Assembly (NCBI GenBank): GCA_003552625.1
Contig: PUNM01000064.1
Span: forward strand, 1-64,000
DNA length: 64,000 nucleotides
Source: Ectothiorhodospiraceae bacterium
GTDB lineage: Bacteria > Pseudomonadota > Gammaproteobacteria > Nitrococcales > Halorhodospiraceae
Direction of reading: 5' to 3'
The notes under the pieces were generated by a model. That model was not told where the DNA came from. It made no database searches and was given only the letters and a program-made list of their open reading frames with translations. The translations under genes were made by a program, and so were the position numbers. The stretch's first letter is position 1; every line of letters starts with the position of its first letter. Shown in pieces: positions 11,723 to 20,619 of this stretch.

Positions 11723-14182
11723 ATGGAAGACCAGTACCGACCGCAGACGATCGAGGCCGAGGCCCAGGCCTACTGGCAGGAGCACGAAACCTTTCGCGCG
11801 CGCGAGGAGGACCCGCGCCCGAAGTACTACTGCCTGTCCATGTTCCCGTACCCGAGCGGGCGGCTGCACATGGGCCATGTGCGCAACTACACCATCGGCG
11901 ACGTGGTCAGCCGCTACAAGCGGATGCAGGGCTACAACGTCCTCCAGCCGATGGGGTGGGACGCCTTCGGCCTGCCCGCCGAGAACGCGGCCATGGAGCG
12001 CGAAGTCCCGCCGGCGCGCTGGACCCGCGAGAACATCGCGGCCATGACCGAGCAGCTCAAGGGGCTCGGCTTCGGCTACGACTGGTCCCGGGAGCTGGCC
12101 ACCTGCGACCCCGACTACTACCGCTGGGAGCAGTGGCTCTTTACGCGGCTCTACCGCAAGGGGCTCGTCTACCGCGATACCGCGGCGGTGAACTGGGATC
12201 CGGTGGACCAGACCGTTCTTGCCAACGAGCAGGTCATCGACGGCCGCGGCTGGCGTTCCGGGGCGCCGGTGGAGCGCCGCGAGATCCCGCAGTGGTTCCT
12301 GCGCATCACCGACTACGCCGACGAGCTGCTCGACGCCCTGGACCGCCTGGAGGGCTGGCCGGAGCAGGTACGCAACATGCAGCGCAACTGGATCGGCCGC
12401 TCCGAGGGGGTGGAGCTGTCCTTCGAGCTGGCCGGTCGCGACGAGCAGCTGACCGTCTTCACCACGCGCCCGGATACCCTCTACGGCGTCACGTACATGG
12501 GCCTGGCGCCGGAGCACCCGATCAGCCTGGAACTGGCCGAGCGCAACCCGGCCATCGCTGAACTGGTCGCCGAGGCCCGCGCCGGCGGCACCGCCGAGGC
12601 CGATCTGGCCACGCGGGAGAAGCGCGGCGCCGATACCGGGCTCGAGGCCGTGCATCCGCTTACCGGAGAGCGCATCCCGGTCTGGGTCGCCAACTTCGTG
12701 CTCATGGAGTACGGCTCCGGCGCGGTCATGGCCGTGCCTGCCCACGATCAGCGCGACTGGGAGTTTGCCACCGCCTACGGGCTGCCCATCCGCCCGGTCA
12801 TCCAGCCGGCCGACGGGTCCAGCGCACCGATTGACGAGGGCGCCTTTGCCGAGTACGGCGTCCTGATCGACTCCGGTCCGTTCACCGGCATGCCCTCCGC
12901 GGAGGCGTTCACGGCCATCGCCGAGCGGCTTGAGAGTGAGGGCCGCGGGCAGCGGCGCACCCAGTATCGGCTGCGCGACTGGGGTGTCTCCCGCCAGCGC
13001 TACTGGGGGGCGCCGATCCCCATGATTCACTGTGAGCAGTGCGGGCCGGTGCCGGTCCCCGACGACCAGCTGCCAGTGCGCCTGCCCGAGGACGTCGCCA
13101 TCCGTCCCGGCGGCGGCTCGCCGCTGAAGACCATGCCGGCGTTCTACGAGACGACCTGCCCCGATTGCGGGGGCGCGGCGCAGCGGGAGACGGACACGTT
13201 CGACACCTTCATGGAGTCGTCGTGGTACTTCGCCCGTTTCGCCTGCGCCGACCAGGAGCATGCCATGCTCGACGGACGGGCCGACCAGTGGACGCCGGTG
13301 GATCAGTACATCGGCGGCATTGAGCACGCCGTGCTGCATCTGCTCTACGCGCGCTTCTACCACAAGGTCCTGCGCGACGAGGGGCTGGTGAGCTCCGACG
13401 AGCCCTTCACCCGCCTGCTGACCCAGGGGATGGTCCTCAAGGACGGGGCCAAGATGTCCAAGTCCAAGGGCAATACCGTTGACCCGCAGGCGCTGGTCGA
13501 TCGCTTCGGTGCCGATACCGTGCGGCTGTTCACCATGTTCGCGGCGCCGCCGGACCAGTCGCTGGAGTGGTCCGATTCCGGTGTGGAGGGGGCTTACCGC
13601 TTCCTGCGCCGGCTCCACGCGCTGGTGCGTGATCACGTTGCCCGCGGCCCGGCGCCGGGCCTCGATGCCGACGCGCTCAGCGAGACGCAGCGCGATCTGC
13701 GCCGCAAGGTTCACGAAACCATCGCCAAGGCCTCCGACGATATCGGCAAGCGTTTTACCTTCAATACGGCCATCGCCGCCGTCATGGAGCTGTGTAACGC
13801 CCTCGGCAAGGCCCAGGAGGACGACAGCGACGGCGGCCGGGCGGTCATGCAGGAAGGCCTGGAGACGGCGGTGCTGATCCTGGCTCCGATCGCCCCGCAT
13901 CTGTGCCACCACCTCTACTTCCAGCTCGGGCACGAGACGCCGGTGGTCGATGCCGCCTGGCCGCAGGCCGATGAGCAGGCCCTGATCCGTGATCAGGTCG
14001 AGCTGGTGGTGCAGGTCAACGGCAAGCTGCGCGGCCACGTGACGCTGCCCGCCGACGCCGGCGAGGACCAGGCCCGGGAGGCGGCGCTGGCGGAAGCCAA
14101 CGTCCAGCGCTTCGTCGCCGACAAGACCATCCGCAAGGTGGTCTTTGTTCCGGGCAAACTGATCAACGTCGTGGCCCAGTAA
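11723..14182 (+). CDS. leuS: leucyl-tRNA synthetase
   Basis: Class I aminoacyl-tRNA synthetase that charges tRNA-Leu, with an editing domain inserted in the Rossmann fold. It shows HMGH at residues 49-52 and KMSKS at 577-581, and its 819 residues are normal for a proteobacterial LeuRS. The open frame extends far upstream, but only the ATG at 11723 puts the typical [19 protein letters not shown] at the N-terminus. The frame ends just before lptE, as in E. coli and Pseudomonas. I see no clear promoter in the 150 nt shared with divergent ybeL. Confidence 0.96.
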   Translation: MEDQYRPQTIEAEAQAYWQEHETFRAREEDPRPKYYCLSMFPYPSGRLHMGHVRNYTIGDVVSRYKRMQGYNVLQPMGWDAFGLPAENAAMEREVPPARWTRENIAAMTEQLKGLGFGYDWSRELATCDPDYYRWEQWLFTRLYRKGLVYRDTAAVNWDPVDQTVLANEQVIDGRGWRSGAPVERREIPQWFLRITDYADELLDALDRLEGWPEQVRNMQRNWIGRSEGVELSFELAGRDEQLTVFTTRPDTLYGVTYMGLAPEHPISLELAERNPAIAELVAEARAGGTAEADLATREKRGADTGLEAVHPLTGERIPVWVANFVLMEYGSGAVMAVPAHDQRDWEFATAYGLPIRPVIQPADGSSAPIDEGAFAEYGVLIDSGPFTGMPSAEAFTAIAERLESEGRGQRRTQYRLRDWGVSRQRYWGAPIPMIHCEQCGPVPVPDDQLPVRLPEDVAIRPGGGSPLKTMPAFYETTCPDCGGAAQRETDTFDTFMESSWYFARFACADQEHAMLDGRADQWTPVDQYIGGIEHAVLHLLYARFYHKVLRDEGLVSSDEPFTRLLTQGMVLKDGAKMSKSKGNTVDPQALVDRFGADTVRLFTMFAAPPDQSLEWSDSGVEGAYRFLRRLHALVRDHVARGPAPGLDADALSETQRDLRRKVHETIAKASDDIGKRFTFNTAIAAVMELCNALGKAQEDDSDGGRAVMQEGLETAVLILAPIAPHLCHHLYFQLGHETPVVDAAWPQADEQALIRDQVELVVQVNGKLRGHVTLPADAGEDQAREAALAEANVQRFVADKTIRKVVFVPGKLINVVAQ

Positions 14183-14198
14183 GCCGGGAGGGCAGGAG

Positions 14199-14720
14199 AT
14201 GGCAACGCCGCGGTGGAGGGCGGCAGCGCGCGGGCTGGCCGTCGCCGGCGTGCTGGTGCTGGCGCTGGGCATCGCCGCCTGCGGCTGGCAGCTGCGCGGC
14301 GCCGAAGGCGGCATCAGCCTCGACGGCCGGGTGATCCAGGTGGTGGACAACGCCGGCAGTGCCGATCTGCGCCGGGCCGTGCGCCGGGGCATCGAGCAGG
14401 CCGGCGGCCGCTACACCGAGGATCCGGACGAAGCCGACTGGGTGCTGACCCTCCACGGCCGCGGCACGGAGCGCGAGACCGGCGCCGTCGGGGCCGGCGG
14501 TGATGCCGAGGACTACCGCCTCACCTACCGCGTGGACTACAGCCTCGGTGAGCCCGTGGGCGAGGAGCTGCTCGGGCGCCAGTCCATCGAGGCCGAGCGC
14601 CGCTTCGCCGAGCCCGAGGGTGGCGCCGACGCCCGCCGCGCCCGGGAGGAGCAGCTTGAGGACGAGTTGCGCATGGACGCCGTCCGCCTGTTGATGTTGC
14701 GCCTGCAGACCGTGCGCTGA
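14199..14720 (+). CDS. lptE: LPS-assembly lipoprotein LptE
   Basis: Outer-membrane lipoprotein that plugs the LptD barrel and helps insert LPS into the outer leaflet. The signal peptide ends in a lipobox-like LGIAAC with the lipidated cysteine at residue 28, followed by GWQLRG, typical of LptE. At 173 residues it is of normal size. It sits 16 nt after leuS, and its stop shares one base with the ATG of holA. The companion export genes lptA, lptB and lptC are elsewhere in this window; lptD is not. Confidence 0.9.
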   Translation: MATPRWRAAARGLAVAGVLVLALGIAACGWQLRGAEGGISLDGRVIQVVDNAGSADLRRAVRRGIEQAGGRYTEDPDEADWVLTLHGRGTERETGAVGAGGDAEDYRLTYRVDYSLGEPVGEELLGRQSIEAERRFAEPEGGADARRAREEQLEDELRMDAVRLLMLRLQTVR

Positions 14721-15724
14721 TGGCCGAGCGCCCGGAGACCCTGCACAAGCGCCTGGCCGCCGGCGAGCTGCCGGCGGTGGCGCTGATCGCCGGCGAGGAG
14801 CCGCTGCTCCAGCGCGAGGCGGCCGACGCCCTGCGCACGGCCGCCCGCAGTGCCGGCTACAGTGAGCGCGAGGTGCTCGATGTCGAGGCCGGCTTTGCCT
14901 GGGGGCAGCTCACCGAAGCCGCCGGTAGCCTCTCGCTTTTCGGGGACCGGCGTCTGCTCGAGCTGCGGATGCCCGAGGGCAAGCCCGGCCGGGAGGGCAG
15001 TGACACCCTCAAGAACTACTGCGCCCGGCCGCCGGACGACACCCTGCTGCTGATCCTGTGTAATCGCCTCGACCGCGCCGCTCGCGAGTCCGCCTGGGTC
15101 CGTTCCGTGGCCGCGGCGGGCTGGTTCGTCTACTGCTGGCCGGTGGCGGCGCGGGAGATGCCGGGGTGGGTGGCGGAGCGGCTCAAGCGGGCCGGCCTCG
15201 CCGCCGACCGCGAGGCGGCGGCGCGCATCGCCGAGCAGGCGGAGGGCAATCTCCTCGCCGCCGATCAGGCCGTGGAGAAGCTTCGGCTGCTCTGCGGCGA
15301 GGGAGGGCAGGTGGACGCGGCCCTGGCCGACCAGGCGCTGAGCGACAGCGCCCGCTACGGTGTGGACGATCTTGCCGACGCGGCGCTGGCCGGCAACCTC
15401 GCCCGCGCCCTGCGCGTGCTGCGAACCCTGCGCGAGGAGGGTGTGCAGCCGCCGCTGATTCTCTGGGCCCTGGGGCGCGATATCCGCGTTGTCGCCCGGC
15501 TGGCGGCCGGTGCCGACGAGACGGTCCTGCAGCGCGAGCGGATCTGGAAGCGCCGGGCGGGCCTGGTTCGCGGTGCCGCCAAGCGCGGCTCCGTGGCCGC
15601 CTGGCGGCAGTTGCTGCGCCGCTGCCACCGCGTCGATCGTGCCATCAAGGGGCTGCCGCCGGGGGCGCCGGACGAGGAGCTGCGGGCGCTGGTCTCGCGG
15701 CTGGCCCGGACCGTGGCAAAATAG
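14720..15724 (+). CDS. holA: DNA polymerase III delta subunit
   Basis: The clamp-loader wrench that opens the beta sliding clamp. Its 334 residues match the family, with the N-terminal region around [22 protein letters not shown] that is diagnostic of HolA. The ATG overlaps the lptE stop by one base (TGATG). The leuS-lptE-holA order is conserved in gammaproteobacteria. As usual for this family, no nucleotide-binding P-loop is evident. Confidence 0.92.
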   Translation: MAERPETLHKRLAAGELPAVALIAGEEPLLQREAADALRTAARSAGYSEREVLDVEAGFAWGQLTEAAGSLSLFGDRRLLELRMPEGKPGREGSDTLKNYCARPPDDTLLLILCNRLDRAARESAWVRSVAAAGWFVYCWPVAAREMPGWVAERLKRAGLAADREAAARIAEQAEGNLLAADQAVEKLRLLCGEGGQVDAALADQALSDSARYGVDDLADAALAGNLARALRVLRTLREEGVQPPLILWALGRDIRVVARLAAGADETVLQRERIWKRRAGLVRGAAKRGSVAAWRQLLRRCHRVDRAIKGLPPGAPDEELRALVSRLARTVAK

Positions 15725-15759
15725 GAGTCAACAGCGACAAAGGGGAGGCCGCACGGCCG

Positions 15760-17034
15760 ATGAGCACACAACCGAACGCCGAGATCACCGCCACCCTGCG
15801 CCGGATCGGGCAGCAGGCCCGGCAGGCCGGCCGCGCCCTGGCCCGTTCCGGCACCGGGGCGCGCAACCATGCGCTGGAGGCCATGGCCCGGCGCATCGAG
15901 GCCGAGGCCGAGCGGATCGCCGGCGCCAACGCGGACGACCTCCACGCCGCCCGCGAGGCCGGGCTCGACCCGGCGCTGATCGAGCGCATGGAGCTGACCC
16001 CGGCGCGCATCCAGGCGATGGCCGACGGTCTGCGCCAGATTGCAGCTTTGCCGGATCCGGTGGGCGCCGTGCGCGAACTTGCCAGCCGGCCCTCCGGGAT
16101 CCAGGTCGGGCGCATGCGCATGCCCATCGGCGTGATCGGGATTATCTACGAGTCCCGCCCCAACGTCACCGCGGACGCCGCCGGTCTTTGCCTGAAGTCC
16201 GGTAACGCGGCGATCCTGCGCGGCGGCTCCGAGGCGATCCGCTCCAACCAGGCGATCGCCGCGTGCATCCGCGCCGGTCTCGAGGAGGCCGGCCTCCCCG
16301 CCGATGGGGTGCAGGTGATCGCCACGACCGATCGCGACGCCGTCGGCGCCCTGATCCAGATGCCGGAGTCGGTGGACGTCATCGTCCCCCGCGGCGGCAA
16401 GGGCCTGGTCGAGCGGATCAGCCGCGAGGCCCGGGTCCCGGTGATCAAGCACCTCGACGGTGTCTGCCACGTCTACATCGACGATCAGGCCGATTTCGAC
16501 AAGGCAGTGAACATCGCGGTCAATGCCAAGACGCAGCGGCTCGGCACCTGCAACACCATGGAAACCCTCCTGGTGGCCGCCGGCGCGGCCGACACCATCC
16601 TCCCCGAGGCGGCGCGGCAGCTGCGCGCCGCCGGCATCGAGCTGCGCGGCTGCGAGCAGACGCGGGCCCGCGTTCCCGAGGCCGTCGCCGCCGACGAGAC
16701 GGACTGGGCCGCGGAGTACCTGGGGCCGATCCTCGCCGTACGGGTGGTGGCGGATCTCGACGCCGCCATGGCGCACATCGAGCGTTACAGCTCCGGGCAC
16801 ACCGAGTCCATCGTCACCGAGAACTACCCCCGCGCCCAGCGCTTCCTGCGCGAGGTGGATTCCAGCTCGGTGATGGTCAACGCCTCCACCCGTTTCGCCG
16901 ACGGCCAGGAGTACGGCCTCGGGGCGGAGATCGGGATCAGCACCGACAAGCTCCACGCCCGCGGGCCGGTGGGGCTGGAGGGGCTGACCACGGAGAAGTG
17001 GATCGTCCTCGGGGACGGCCACTGTCGGGGCTGA
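15760..17034 (+). CDS. proA: glutamate-5-semialdehyde dehydrogenase (gamma-glutamyl phosphate reductase)
   Basis: Second step of proline synthesis: NADPH-dependent reduction of gamma-glutamyl phosphate. The catalytic cysteine is Cys264 in [13 protein letters not shown], and its 424 residues are typical. The ATG at 15760 follows a GGGGAGG motif, which excludes the longer frame running back into holA. In a halophile proline may also serve osmoprotection, but nothing in the sequence shows this. It is 7 nt upstream of nadD, a neighbour also seen in Pseudomonas. proB is not in this window. Confidence 0.95.
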   Translation: MSTQPNAEITATLRRIGQQARQAGRALARSGTGARNHALEAMARRIEAEAERIAGANADDLHAAREAGLDPALIERMELTPARIQAMADGLRQIAALPDPVGAVRELASRPSGIQVGRMRMPIGVIGIIYESRPNVTADAAGLCLKSGNAAILRGGSEAIRSNQAIAACIRAGLEEAGLPADGVQVIATTDRDAVGALIQMPESVDVIVPRGGKGLVERISREARVPVIKHLDGVCHVYIDDQADFDKAVNIAVNAKTQRLGTCNTMETLLVAAGAADTILPEAARQLRAAGIELRGCEQTRARVPEAVAADETDWAAEYLGPILAVRVVADLDAAMAHIERYSSGHTESIVTENYPRAQRFLREVDSSSVMVNASTRFADGQEYGLGAEIGISTDKLHARGPVGLEGLTTEKWIVLGDGHCRG

Positions 17035-17041
17035 GCAGGAG

Positions 17042-17710
17042 GTGAGCGCGCGCGTGGGTGAAGCGCTGCGAACCATCGGCATCCTGGGCGGGACCTTCGA
17101 TCCCATCCACTACGGCCACCTGCGCCCGGCCGAGGAGGTGCGCGAGGCCCTGGACCTGGCCGAGCTGCGCCTGATCCCCGCCCGGGTCCCGCCGCACCGC
17201 GCTCGCCCGCGGGTTGGCCCCGAGCAGCGCGCCGAGCTGGTCCGTCAGGCGGTGGCGGGCCACCCGGCGATGCGCGTCGATGAGCGCGAGCTTCATCGGG
17301 TCGGGCCTTCCTATACCGTCGATACCCTCGCCGAACTGCGCCGGGAGCTCGGTGCCGTCTCCCTGTGCCTGATCGTCGGCTACGACACCTTCCTCGGGCT
17401 GCCGGGTTGGTCGCGCTGGCGGGAGCTCCTGGCCGCCGCGCACATCATCGTCACTGAGCGCCCCGGTGTCCGGGCGCCGCTGCCCGAGGCGCTGGCCGCC
17501 GAGTACGCGGCGCGGCGCTGTGATGACCCGGCGGTTTTGCGCCGGGTGCCGGCGGGGCGGATTTATCGGCAGTCGGTGACGCCGGTGGCGCTGTCGGCCA
17601 CCGGGATCCGGCAGGCCCTGGCCCAGGGCCGGTCGGTGCGGTATCTCATGCCCGAGCCGGTGCGCCGGGCCATAACCGAGCAGGGGCTTTACGGCTACCC
17701 GCAGCTTTAA
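17042..17710 (+). CDS. nadD: nicotinate-nucleotide adenylyltransferase
   Basis: Converts nicotinate mononucleotide and ATP to deamido-NAD, an essential step of NAD synthesis. The nucleotidyltransferase motifs are GGTFDPIHYGHL near the N-terminus and SATGIRQAL near the C-terminus, in 222 residues. The GTG at 17042 follows GCAGGAG. It belongs to the proA-nadD-rsfS-rlmH run, where nadD and rsfS are a widely conserved pair. Confidence 0.94.
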   Translation: MSARVGEALRTIGILGGTFDPIHYGHLRPAEEVREALDLAELRLIPARVPPHRARPRVGPEQRAELVRQAVAGHPAMRVDERELHRVGPSYTVDTLAELRRELGAVSLCLIVGYDTFLGLPGWSRWRELLAAAHIIVTERPGVRAPLPEALAAEYAARRCDDPAVLRRVPAGRIYRQSVTPVALSATGIRQALAQGRSVRYLMPEPVRRAITEQGLYGYPQL

Positions 17711-17728
17711 GTCGAAGAGGTCGCAGGC

Positions 17729-18082
17729 ATGGTGGTGGAAGAGCTCGAGCAACTGGTCCGTGATGCGCTCGATCAGATCAAGGCGCAGGAGACCGTGGTC
17801 ATCGATGTCCGCGGCCGGACGCCGATGACCGATCTGGTCGTGGTGACCACGGGGACCTCCCAGCGCCACGTTCAGGCCGTGGCGCGCAACCTGGTCGATA
17901 CGGCCAAGGAGCGCGGTGTCCGTCCCTTCGGCGTCGAGGGCGAGGAGCCCGGTTCCAACTGGGTGCTGATCGACCTCGGTGACGCGGTGGTCCACGTGAT
18001 GACCGCCGAGAGCCGGGACTTCTACCGGCTGGAGCGCATCTGGGAGATGGAGGAGGCGTGCGCGTCCAGCTCCTCGCCGTAG
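17729..18082 (+). CDS. rsfS: ribosomal silencing factor RsfS
   Basis: Binds ribosomal protein uL14 on the 50S subunit and blocks subunit joining during starvation. The 117-residue protein has the family core [18 protein letters not shown] and, towards the C-terminus, [14 protein letters not shown]. Its last 25 nt overlap the start of rlmH, a pair that also lies together in E. coli and Pseudomonas. Confidence 0.94.
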   Translation: MVVEELEQLVRDALDQIKAQETVVIDVRGRTPMTDLVVVTTGTSQRHVQAVARNLVDTAKERGVRPFGVEGEEPGSNWVLIDLGDAVVHVMTAESRDFYRLERIWEMEEACASSSSP

Positions 18083-18525
18083 GGCAGAAGCCGCCGCGCT
18101 GGGTGCAGCAGGGGTTCGATGAGTACGCACGACGGCTTGGCCGCGGCTGGCGGTTGACCCTCCAGGAGGTTCCCGCCGGGGGGCGCGGCAGCGACGACCC
18201 CCACGCCGCCGAGCGCGAGGCCGAGCGGCTGCGCCGGGCGCTGCCCGAGCGTGGGGTGCGGATCGCCCTGGATGAACGCGGTCAGGCCCACACCACGCGG
18301 CAGTGGGCGGAGCAACTGGAGCGCTGGAGCCATCAGGGCGGGGCGGCCACGCTGATCATCGGTGGCGCCGACGGCCTGACCGACGATCTGCGCCGGGAGG
18401 CCGACGCCTGCTGGTCGCTCTCGCCGCTGACCCTGCCGCACATGCTGGTCCGCGTACTCGTCGCCGAGCAGCTCTACCGCGCCTGGACGGTGATCCACGG
18501 CCATCCGTATCATCGGGATGGATAG
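18058..18525 (+). CDS. rlmH: 23S rRNA (pseudouridine1915-N3)-methyltransferase
   Basis: SPOUT methyltransferase acting on pseudouridine 1915 in helix 69 of the 23S rRNA. The 155-residue protein shows LIIGGADGL and, at the C-terminus, [18 protein letters not shown], both characteristic. The start is a GTG within the end of rsfS. The GAGGAGG just before it overlaps the rsfS coding sequence and gives a good ribosome binding site, indicating translational coupling. Confidence 0.95.
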   Translation: MRVQLLAVGQKPPRWVQQGFDEYARRLGRGWRLTLQEVPAGGRGSDDPHAAEREAERLRRALPERGVRIALDERGQAHTTRQWAEQLERWSHQGGAATLIIGGADGLTDDLRREADACWSLSPLTLPHMLVRVLVAEQLYRAWTVIHGHPYHRDG

Positions 18526-18540
18526 ACTGGCTCAATCAAA

Positions 18541-18556
18541 CCCGCACCGATGCGGG
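18541..18556 (-). terminator. hairpin with a T-rich tail on the minus strand
   Basis: CCCGCA and TGCGGG form a perfect 6-bp stem around CCGA. Read on the minus strand the hairpin is followed by TTTGATT, like a short intrinsic terminator. On the plus strand no T-run follows, although both flanking genes are on the plus strand. It may block antisense transcription into rlmH or be a leftover of a rearrangement. Confidence 0.4.
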
Positions 18557-18577
18557 CGCTGACAGAGGGCTGCCGCC

Positions 18578-19159
18578 ATGGAACCGCACATCATCCTCGC
18601 CTCCCAATCCCCCCGTCGTCGGGAGTTGCTCGAGCGCATCGGCGTCCCGTACCGCAGCCATCCGGTCGATGTCGATGAGACGCCCCACGACGGGGAGGGT
18701 GCGGAGATGTTCGTCCTGCGCATGGCGCTGGAGAAAGCCCGCCGCGGCTACGCCGAAGCCGGGCGCCAGGTGCCGGCGCTCGGTGCCGATACCGCTGTGG
18801 TCCTGGACGGGGAGATCCTCGGCAAGCCGCGGGATGCCGAGCACGCCGACGCCATGCTCGAGCGCCTGGCCGGCCATACCCATCGGGTGGTGACGGGGGT
18901 GGCGCTCGTTGACGATCGCGAGGCGACGCGCCTGTCCGTCAGCCACGTCACGCTGCGTGCCATGAGCCCGCAGGAACGTCAGCGCTACTGGGCCAGCGGC
19001 GAGCCGGCGGACAAGGCCGGTGCCTACGCCATCCAGGGCCGTGGCGGTGTCTTCATCGAGCACCTCGACGGCAGCGACAGTGGCGTGATGGGCCTGCCGC
19101 TCTACGAGACGACCCTGCTGCTCGACGAGTTCGCGGTGCCGTGGCGCGAAGCCTGGTAG
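18578..19159 (+). CDS. maf: Maf family nucleoside triphosphate pyrophosphatase
   Basis: Hydrolyses non-canonical or pyrimidine nucleoside triphosphates to monophosphates as house-cleaning; the YhdE branch prefers dTTP and UTP. The N-terminal ASQSPRRRELL and the LGADTAVVLDGEILGKP block are the Maf signature. Its 193 residues are normal. It is followed 7 nt later by rng, the same maf-rng pair as in E. coli and Pseudomonas, which supports the YhdE rather than the YceF branch. Confidence 0.92.
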   Translation: MEPHIILASQSPRRRELLERIGVPYRSHPVDVDETPHDGEGAEMFVLRMALEKARRGYAEAGRQVPALGADTAVVLDGEILGKPRDAEHADAMLERLAGHTHRVVTGVALVDDREATRLSVSHVTLRAMSPQERQRYWASGEPADKAGAYAIQGRGGVFIEHLDGSDSGVMGLPLYETTLLLDEFAVPWREAW

Positions 19160-19166
19160 GAGGCGC

Positions 19167-20615
19167 GTGAGCCAGGAGATCCTCATCAATCTGACCCCGC
19201 GCGAGACGCGGGTGGCCCTGGTGGAGAACGGTGTCCTCCAGGAGGTGCATCTGGAGCGGGCGCGCCGGCGAGGGCTTGTCGGCAACATCTACCTCGGCGA
19301 GGTGCGCCGGGTGCTGCCCGGCATGCAGGCGGCTTTCATCGACGCCGGGCTCCAGCGCACCGCCTTCCTCCACGTCTCCGACCTCTACCGCGAACTCGGC
19401 GGGCCGGCGCCGCCAATCGACCAGCTCTTGCGCGAGCAGCAGTCGCTGCTCGTCCAGGTGATCAAGGACCCCATCGGCAACAAGGGGGCCCGGGTGACCA
19501 CGCAGATCACCGTGCCGTCGCGCTACCTGGTCCTGACCCCCCACTCCGCCGGGGTCGGGGTCTCGGCGCGGATCGAGGACGAGCAGGAGCGGGCCCGGTT
19601 GCGCGCCGTCGCCCACGGCCTTGGCGGCGAGCACGGCGAGGCCGGGGTGATCTTCCGCACCGCTGCCGAGGGCGCCTCCGACGAGGCGCTGGCCGCCGAC
19701 CGGACTTTCCTGCTGCGGCTCTGGGAGTCGATCCGCCAGCGCGCCGAGATCGCCCAGCCCGGCACGCTGGTCCACGAGGACCTGCCCCTGCTGCTGCGGG
19801 CCATGCGCGATCTGGCCACCCGGGACCTGGAGCGGGTCCGGGTCGACTCCCGGGAGGGCTACCAGCGCCTGCGCGCCTTCTGCGACGACCTGCTCCCCCA
19901 CGTCAGCGAGCGCATCGAGCTCTACGGCGGGGAGCGGCCGATCTTCGACCTCTACGGGGTGGAGGAGGAGATCGAGCGCGCCCTGCAGCGGCGGGTGGAG
20001 CTCAAATCCGGCGGTCACCTGATCATCGATCCCACTGAGGCGATGACCACCATCGACGTGAACACCGGCGGCTTCGTCGGCAACCGCAACGTCGATGAGA
20101 CGATCTTCAAGACCAACCTGGAGGCGGCGCAGGCCATCGCCCGGCAGCTGCGCCTGCGCAATCTCGGCGGGATCATCATTGTCGATTTCATCGACATGAC
20201 CGACGCCGAGCACCGCCGGCAGGTCCTGCGGGCCCTGGAAAAGGCCCTGGAGCGGGATCACGCCAAGACGCAGATCGGCGCCGTCTCTTCGCTGGGTCTG
20301 GTGGAGATGACCCGCAAGCGTACGCGGGAAAGCCTCGAGCAGCTGACCTGCGAACCCTGCCCGACCTGCGGCGGGCGCGGCACCGTGAAGACGGCGGAGA
20401 CGGTGGTCTACGAGATCTTCCGCGAGATCCTCCGCGAGGTCCGGCAGTTCGAGTCGCAGCGGATCATCGTCCTTGCCGCGCCGTCGGTGGTGGAGGTGCT
20501 CCTCGACGAAGAGTCGAGCAGCCTCGCACAGCTCGAGGAGTTCATCGAGCGGCCCATCGAACTGCAGGTGGAGTCGCTCTACGTCGCCGATCAGTACGAC
20601 GTGATCCCGGTCTGA
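19167..20615 (+). CDS. rng: ribonuclease G
   Basis: Single-strand endoribonuclease of the RNase E/G family that matures the 5' end of 16S rRNA and takes part in mRNA decay. An S1 domain begins near residue 38. The catalytic region contains IDVNTGGF, and the zinc-link cysteines are Cys398 and Cys401 in CPTCGGRG. At 482 residues it lacks the long unstructured scaffold tail of RNase E. The GTG start is 7 nt after maf, and yhdP follows 4 nt after the stop. Confidence 0.95.
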   Translation: MSQEILINLTPRETRVALVENGVLQEVHLERARRRGLVGNIYLGEVRRVLPGMQAAFIDAGLQRTAFLHVSDLYRELGGPAPPIDQLLREQQSLLVQVIKDPIGNKGARVTTQITVPSRYLVLTPHSAGVGVSARIEDEQERARLRAVAHGLGGEHGEAGVIFRTAAEGASDEALAADRTFLLRLWESIRQRAEIAQPGTLVHEDLPLLLRAMRDLATRDLERVRVDSREGYQRLRAFCDDLLPHVSERIELYGGERPIFDLYGVEEEIERALQRRVELKSGGHLIIDPTEAMTTIDVNTGGFVGNRNVDETIFKTNLEAAQAIARQLRLRNLGGIIIVDFIDMTDAEHRRQVLRALEKALERDHAKTQIGAVSSLGLVEMTRKRTRESLEQLTCEPCPTCGGRGTVKTAETVVYEIFREILREVRQFESQRIIVLAAPSVVEVLLDEESSSLAQLEEFIERPIELQVESLYVADQYDVIPV

Positions 20616-20619
20616 GGCG

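Noticed and set aside
11693-14392. 899-codon minus-strand frame opposite leuS
   Set aside because: Same GC-driven antisense effect; no ribosome binding site and no recognisable domain.
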